Shown one piece after another: positions 13,990 to 17,677 of a stretch of DNA of 17,677 bases (position 1 is the stretch's first letter; every line of letters begins with the position of its first letter). The notes under the pieces were generated by a model. The model did not search any database. It was not told where the DNA came from and saw only the letters and a program-made list of their open reading frames with translations. Location: positions 1 to 17,677 of the forward strand of contig JBNJEF010000009.1 of NCBI GenBank assembly GCA_051745565.1, written 5' to 3'. The translations under genes were made by a program, and so were the position numbers. This DNA comes from SKVL01 sp051745565 (lineage in GTDB: Bacteria; Patescibacteriota; Minisyncoccia; Phycocordibacterales; CSBR16-193).

Positions 13990-14018
13990 TTGACTTTTTA
14001 AAAATAAGTATGTAGTAT
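13990..14018 (+). promoter_or_regulatory. Promoter of the surface protein gene
   Basis: TTGACT (13990-13995) and TAGTAT (14013-14018) are 17 bp apart, with TG just before the -10 box. Initiation near 14025 gives a leader of about 160 nt. It lies 45 bp downstream of the AAAAGACA cluster, which would therefore be an upstream regulatory region. Confidence 0.65.
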
Positions 14019-14115
14019 TTTGGTCAGAAGTTGAGAAGAGGTTATCCGGCGTATCCAGGCGTCGTATACGTAGGAATTGCGTTAAATTCTATCACTATTT
14101 GATATTGTTCATTTG

Positions 14116-14141
14116 CTTGCTCTTAATATCGTAAGAGCGAG
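14116..14141 (+). promoter_or_regulatory. Hairpin in the leader of the surface protein mRNA
   Basis: CTTGCTCTTA (14116-14125) pairs with TAAGAGCGAG (14132-14141) over 10 bp with one U-G pair and a 6-nt loop. It sits 44 nt before the ATG. No T-run follows, so it is a structural element and not a terminator. A possible role is mRNA stability or translation control. Confidence 0.5.
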
Positions 14142-14185
14142 TGTATTTAATTAAGTTAATTTTAATATTGTAAATTATAAAAATT

Positions 14186-17100
14186 ATGAAAAGTTACTAT
14201 AACAATAACCCCGAAGTTAAGGCTTTCAAAGTGAGAAAAAGGGTAAAATACGGGAGTTCTTTTTCTTTTAATTTTAAGGGAACAGGGTTAATTTTTGCGT
14301 TTTTTATACTCTCTCTGTGGTGGGCCTCATTGGCTTTCACGGGATCGGCTGTTATTCCCGTACAGGCCGAGGTAGAAGATGGCGATAATATGATCTCTTC
14401 TTTATCTTCAGCTGCTGAAGAAACAGCTACTACGGAAACAGAATCTGATGACCAAGAAGAGGATGATATTTCGGGCAACGATGATGAAAACGAAGAACAA
14501 GGATCTTTATTGGATGACTTGGGAAATGAAGCTGAAACAACTTCAACCGATGAATCTTTGGATGAGGGAAAAGAAGATATAAACACTGATGATGATTCTG
14601 ATGAACAAGGGGATGACACTCTCTTAGATGACCTGGAAGAGGTGGCCGCTTCTACTACAACTTCGGATATAGATGAAAATGAAATAGATTCAACAAATTC
14701 CTCCGGAGGATGGTTTGATGATTTTAGGGACAGAATAGTAGATGAGTATTTTAGCGATGACTTTGGTGCTGATTGCGGAGGGCTTTGTGCTTCTATCACC
14801 GCTGACCCTATGGAGGTGGATGAAAGCGGGGATGAGACAACTATCGCTTGGGTTTCCAATGGAGCTAAAAGTTGTGAAGGGGGCAATTTTGATACAGGCG
14901 GAGAAACTTCCGGCACCACCACTGAGAATGTCTCTGAAGAAACGGTTTTCAGGGTTACCTGTGAAGACGATGAAGGAAATGAAAAATCAGATTCCGTAAC
15001 TGTTACTGTAAAAGACAGCGACCCCGATCCTGATCCTATCATCACCGAATTCTATGCCGATCCGGACACTATCCAAGAAGGGGCAACGTCCACTCTTAAA
15101 TGGGATTCTAATAATACTGATAGTTGTACGGGGGATAAATTTGAAACAGAAAGTAGTACTTCCGGGGAATACGATGTTTCCCCTGCAACTACAACCAGTT
15201 ACACATTAACCTGTGAGGGATATGGAGAAACTGTCACTGCCACTACCGAGGTTATCGTAGAAGAAGATAAAGGCGACAGGGAGTGCCCAGATGGATATCA
15301 AAAGATAGTTGATAATATGGAAGGAAGTCTTTCATGGACCGCTGACGACTATTATGACTCAGTGATTCTTGTGGGAGGTCCGAAAGATGATGATGAAAAC
15401 GAAGATCCAGACGGGAGAAATAAAGAGTTCTCTGATGTAGAATCGGGCGATGTCCTTGAAAGGGATAATCATGATATTTCCCATGTCTGTGCAATAGAAT
15501 TTAGCGGATTAACTCCTACTGCTGAGATATCGGCCGATCCTGTGGAAGTGGATGAAGGTGGCTCAACGACCCTTGAGTGGGGCTCCGAAGATGCTGACAC
15601 CTGTAACGGGGATGGGTTTGATACCGGAAACGCCACATCCGGCACTACTACTGTGGATGATATAACCGAGGATTCTATCTTCAAGGTTACTTGTGAGAAT
15701 GAAGAATGGGGTACTAGTGCCTCTGATGAGGTTGAAGTTACGGTTAAAGAAGTTGTGGACCCAGATAAAGGTTCTGTAAGGATCTGTAAAATGTTCTCTG
15801 ACGAGGATGGAAATATTATTACTGATCCCGACAAATTACCTCAAGGGGATTTTAGTATAGATCTTTATGAAGAGCTTGATTTGGAGAATAAGGTGGGTTC
15901 CTTAACTCTTTCAGCTGAAGATTTTGATCCTAACGCCTCTATAATGGCGGAAGATGAGCATGATGCTTACTGTAAGACATTTAATAATTTAGAATTTCAT
16001 TCCGGCAGTATTGATCACAATGTTGACGGTTTCTTCTACTCTGAAGAAGAGATAGACGGAGAGGATTGGCAGGAACCCAAGTATAACGATCAATTCGATG
16101 TTGATGTGGAAAAAATTGATGACTTTTTCTCTTACAGTCCCGAGCTGTTTGATGCTGATGATCCCAATAATGAATATGATCGCAACAAGAATTCTGATGG
16201 CCATATCTCATTGGTCAATAGCAGACCAGACCGCACCTTAGTGCTTCTAAATACCTTTGATGAGCCTGAAGAAGAGGAGTATTTCACCATTAACGCCCAC
16301 AAGATAGTATGCGATGACGCTTCCGACCTGCCTCAGTGGCACCAGGGAGATGATATTACCAAAGATACGGCAGAAAACTTTACTTCAGACAGCTGTTACT
16401 GTGAAATGAACGACGACTGGTACTTTGAGTGGGGAATTGACGGAGAAGTTAGTGCTAAACCCGGCGATTACGTAGGTGAAGCCGGAGGAGAGTGGAATAC
16501 TTTCGGGCCAACTGACGAAAACGGCCTTGCAACCGTAGAGATAGATGTTGATGATGTGGCCTCAAGTAGCCGTGTATGGGTAAGGGAAGTGCTTAAAGAT
16601 GGCTATCTTCCTTTTTCTGACGTAAGAGATAGCGATAATTACGAACCTTCAGCCGAGATGTGGTGCTACAAAGATGTGGTTAATTACGATAATTACGACT
16701 TTATCCAAGACCCGAAAGCCGGTGAGGAATACCACTGTGTAGCATTTAACGTTGAAGAAGATCAGCCAATAATCCCCACCGTCACTCTTGATGCCGATCC
16801 CACTACCGTTGAAGAAGGAGGAGAGACCCTTCTTACCTGGGATTCTGAGGATGCCGAGAGCTGTTACAGTAATGATTTTGAAACCAACAATGCCACATCC
16901 GGAACCACTACGGTGGATAACATAACTTCTGACACCACTTTCACTGTTACCTGTGAGAGTGAAACCGGAGATAAGGAGAGTGACTCGGTTACGGTTGATG
17001 TTGAAACAACTCCTACTCCACCTGAACCTGAAACCTTCACCATTAACGCCCACAAGATAGTATGCGATGACGCTTCCGACCTGCCTCAGTGGCACCAGGG

Positions 17101-17677
17101 AGATGATATTACCAAAGATACAGCAGAAAACTTTACTTCAGACAGCTGTTACTGTGAAATGAACGACGACTGGTACTTTGAGTGGGGAATTGACGGAGAA
17201 GTTAGTGCTAAACCCGGCGATTACGTAGGTGAAGCCGGAGGAGAGTGGAATACTTTCGGGCCAACTGACGAAAACGGCCTTGCAACCGTAGAGATAGATG
17301 TTGATGATGTGGCCTCAAGTAGCCGTGTATGGGTAAGGGAAGTGCTTAAAGATGGCTATCTTCCTTTTTCTGACGTAAGAGATAGCGATAATTACGAACC
17401 TTCAGCCGAGATGTGGTGCTACAAAGATGTGGTTAATTACGATAATTACGACTTTATCCAAGACCCGAAAGCCGGTGAGGAATACCACTGTGTAGCATTT
17501 AACGTTGAAGAAGATCAGCCAATAATCCCCACCGTCACTCTTGATGCCGATCCCACTACCGTTGAAGAAGGAGGAGAGACCCTTCTTACCTGGGATTCTG
17601 AGGATGCCGAGAGCTGTTACAGTAATGATTTTGAAACCAACAATGCCACATCCGGAACCACTACGGTGGATAACATA
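14186..17677 (+). CDS. Large secreted acidic repeat protein (Ig-like and SpaA-like modules), partial at window end
   Basis: One frame stays open for 1164 codons to the window edge. A basic N-terminus and hydrophobic helix (about 34-56) end in VIPVQA, a good signal peptidase site after residue 61. Residues 62-195 are low-complexity Glu/Asp/Ser/Thr. Ig-like modules of about 75-80 residues follow near 203-276, 284-361, 444-526 and 865-948. Each has the plan ADP-x-x-V-x-E-G, L-x-W-x-S, S-C, T-S-G, and V-T-C, with two Cys likely bridged. Between them lie Cys-containing segments such as GSVRICKMFSDEDGN (about 529) and a module with ENGLATVEI and VREVLKDGYLPF (700-862), resembling SpaA/Cna-B type folds. 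A 251-residue unit is repeated in tandem. No enzyme motif is seen. It is probably a cell-surface fibre or adhesin; the anchor is beyond the window. No Shine-Dalgarno precedes the ATG. Confidence 0.85.
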   Translation, partial: MKSYYNNNPEVKAFKVRKRVKYGSSFSFNFKGTGLIFAFFILSLWWASLAFTGSAVIPVQAEVEDGDNMISSLSSAAEETATTETESDDQEEDDISGNDDENEEQGSLLDDLGNEAETTSTDESLDEGKEDINTDDDSDEQGDDTLLDDLEEVAASTTTSDIDENEIDSTNSSGGWFDDFRDRIVDEYFSDDFGADCGGLCASITADPMEVDESGDETTIAWVSNGAKSCEGGNFDTGGETSGTTTENVSEETVFRVTCEDDEGNEKSDSVTVTVKDSDPDPDPIITEFYADPDTIQEGATSTLKWDSNNTDSCTGDKFETESSTSGEYDVSPATTTSYTLTCEGYGETVTATTEVIVEEDKGDRECPDGYQKIVDNMEGSLSWTADDYYDSVILVGGPKDDDENEDPDGRNKEFSDVESGDVLERDNHDISHVCAIEFSGLTPTAEISADPVEVDEGGSTTLEWGSEDADTCNGDGFDTGNATSGTTTVDDITEDSIFKVTCENEEWGTSASDEVEVTVKEVVDPDKGSVRICKMFSDEDGNIITDPDKLPQGDFSIDLYEELDLENKVGSLTLSAEDFDPNASIMAEDEHDAYCKTFNNLEFHSGSIDHNVDGFFYSEEEIDGEDWQEPKYNDQFDVDVEKIDDFFSYSPELFDADDPNNEYDRNKNSDGHISLVNSRPDRTLVLLNTFDEPEEEEYFTINAHKIVCDDASDLPQWHQGDDITKDTAENFTSDSCYCEMNDDWYFEWGIDGEVSAKPGDYVGEAGGEWNTFGPTDENGLATVEIDVDDVASSSRVWVREVLKDGYLPFSDVRDSDNYEPSAEMWCYKDVVNYDNYDFIQDPKAGEEYHCVAFNVEEDQPIIPTVTLDADPTTVEEGGETLLTWDSEDAESCYSNDFETNNATSGTTTVDNITSDTTFTVTCESETGDKESDSVTVDVETTPTPPEPETFTINAHKIVCDDASDLPQWHQGDDITKDTAENFTSDSCYCEMNDDWYFEWGIDGEVSAKPGDYVGEAGGEWNTFGPTDENGLATVEIDVDDVASSSRVWVREVLKDGYLPFSDVRDSDNYEPSAEMWCYKDVVNYDNYDFIQDPKAGEEYHCVAFNVEEDQPIIPTVTLDADPTTVEEGGETLLTWDSEDAESCYSNDFETNNATSGTTTVDNI
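16283..17677 (+). repeat. Near-identical 753-bp tandem repeat inside the surface protein gene
   Basis: Copy 1 spans 16283-17035 (753 bp, 251 codons) and copy 2 starts at 17036 and runs off the window after 642 bp. Over those 642 bp I find one difference, G16369 to A17122, silent in a Thr codon. Each unit consists of the SpaA-like Cys module (FTINAHKIVCDD onward) followed by one Ig-like module. Just before the unit the flanks differ (EEEEY versus EPET), which marks the boundary. Confidence 0.93.

Larger units (their letters stand above)
13468..14185. other. Long AT-rich intergenic region between prsW and the surface protein gene
   Basis: Both neighbours point away from this 718-bp gap, so it must hold two divergent promoters. 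No convincing gene is present. Notable contents are listed separately: a near-perfect palindrome (13727-13753), a cluster of AAAAGACA dyads (13817-13945), a strong rightward promoter (13990-14018) and a leader hairpin (14116-14141). A smaller dyad TATGAT/ATCATA (13674-13679 with 13684-13689) is followed by a T-rich run. From 13495 to 13670 I see only A/T runs and a short GCCG-AA-CGGC dyad near 13542. Confidence 0.7.

Noticed and set aside
14197..15045. 282-codon minus-strand frame opposite the surface protein gene
   Set aside because: It is a Ser/Val-rich mirror of the Glu/Asp/Thr-rich coding strand. The plus strand has the signal peptide, module repeats and a promoter.

Overview
This window looks like chromosomal DNA from a Patescibacteria (CPR) bacterium, probably of the Parcubacteria type. 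The assignment is an inference from several things seen together: a compact single-core EF-Ts (195 residues), small one-helix membrane proteins, an O-antigen-ligase-like protein fused to TPR repeats, a very acidic secreted protein built of Cys-pair Ig-like modules, tRNA genes without encoded CCA, and almost no Shine-Dalgarno sequences. TGA is used as a stop (lepA, murJ, the DivIC-like and glutaredoxin genes), so this is the standard bacterial code and not the TGA=Gly code of some CPR groups.

Layout. 1-184 is the 3' end of a glycosyltransferase-like gene. 256-1795 holds lemA and htpX (membrane protein quality control). 1865-2322 is a small accessory spot: tRNA-Ser(GGA), a 196-bp segment ending in a second copy of the tRNA 3' end, then a probable IS3-type end. 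2414-4213 is the translation cluster rpsB, tsf and an unknown basic membrane protein. tRNA-Thr(TGT) and a clear terminator follow. 4524-8745 carries an O-antigen-ligase/TPR protein and the lipid II flippase murJ, 22 bp apart (envelope assembly). 8840-10627 is lepA. 10706-12136 contains a 33-residue membrane microprotein on the minus strand, a DivIC/FtsB-like protein, a glutaredoxin, tRNA-Arg(CCT), a small coiled-coil membrane protein and tRNA-Phe(GAA). A bidirectional terminator separates these from two minus-strand genes, an Hsp20 with a long acidic N-terminal arm and a PrsW-type intramembrane protease.

13468-14185 is a 718-bp, AT-rich, apparently non-coding region packed with palindromes. 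Seven copies of AAAAGACA/TGTCTTTT lie within about 130 bp, followed by a strong promoter (TTGACT-N17-TAGTAT) and a long leader. That leader feeds a gene at 14186 which is still open at the window edge (1164 codons seen). It encodes a secreted, strongly acidic, Ig-like/SpaA-like repeat protein, probably a surface adhesin or fibre. A 251-residue unit in it is duplicated in tandem with one silent difference in the 642 bp available.

The core genes (S2, EF-Ts, LepA, MurJ, DivIC, HtpX, Hsp20) are ordinary. The most interesting parts are the palindrome array plus repeat-bearing surface gene, the duplicated tRNA-Ser 3' end, a tRNA-Thr with a swapped T-loop pair, and -10 boxes so close to start codons that several transcripts should be leaderless.
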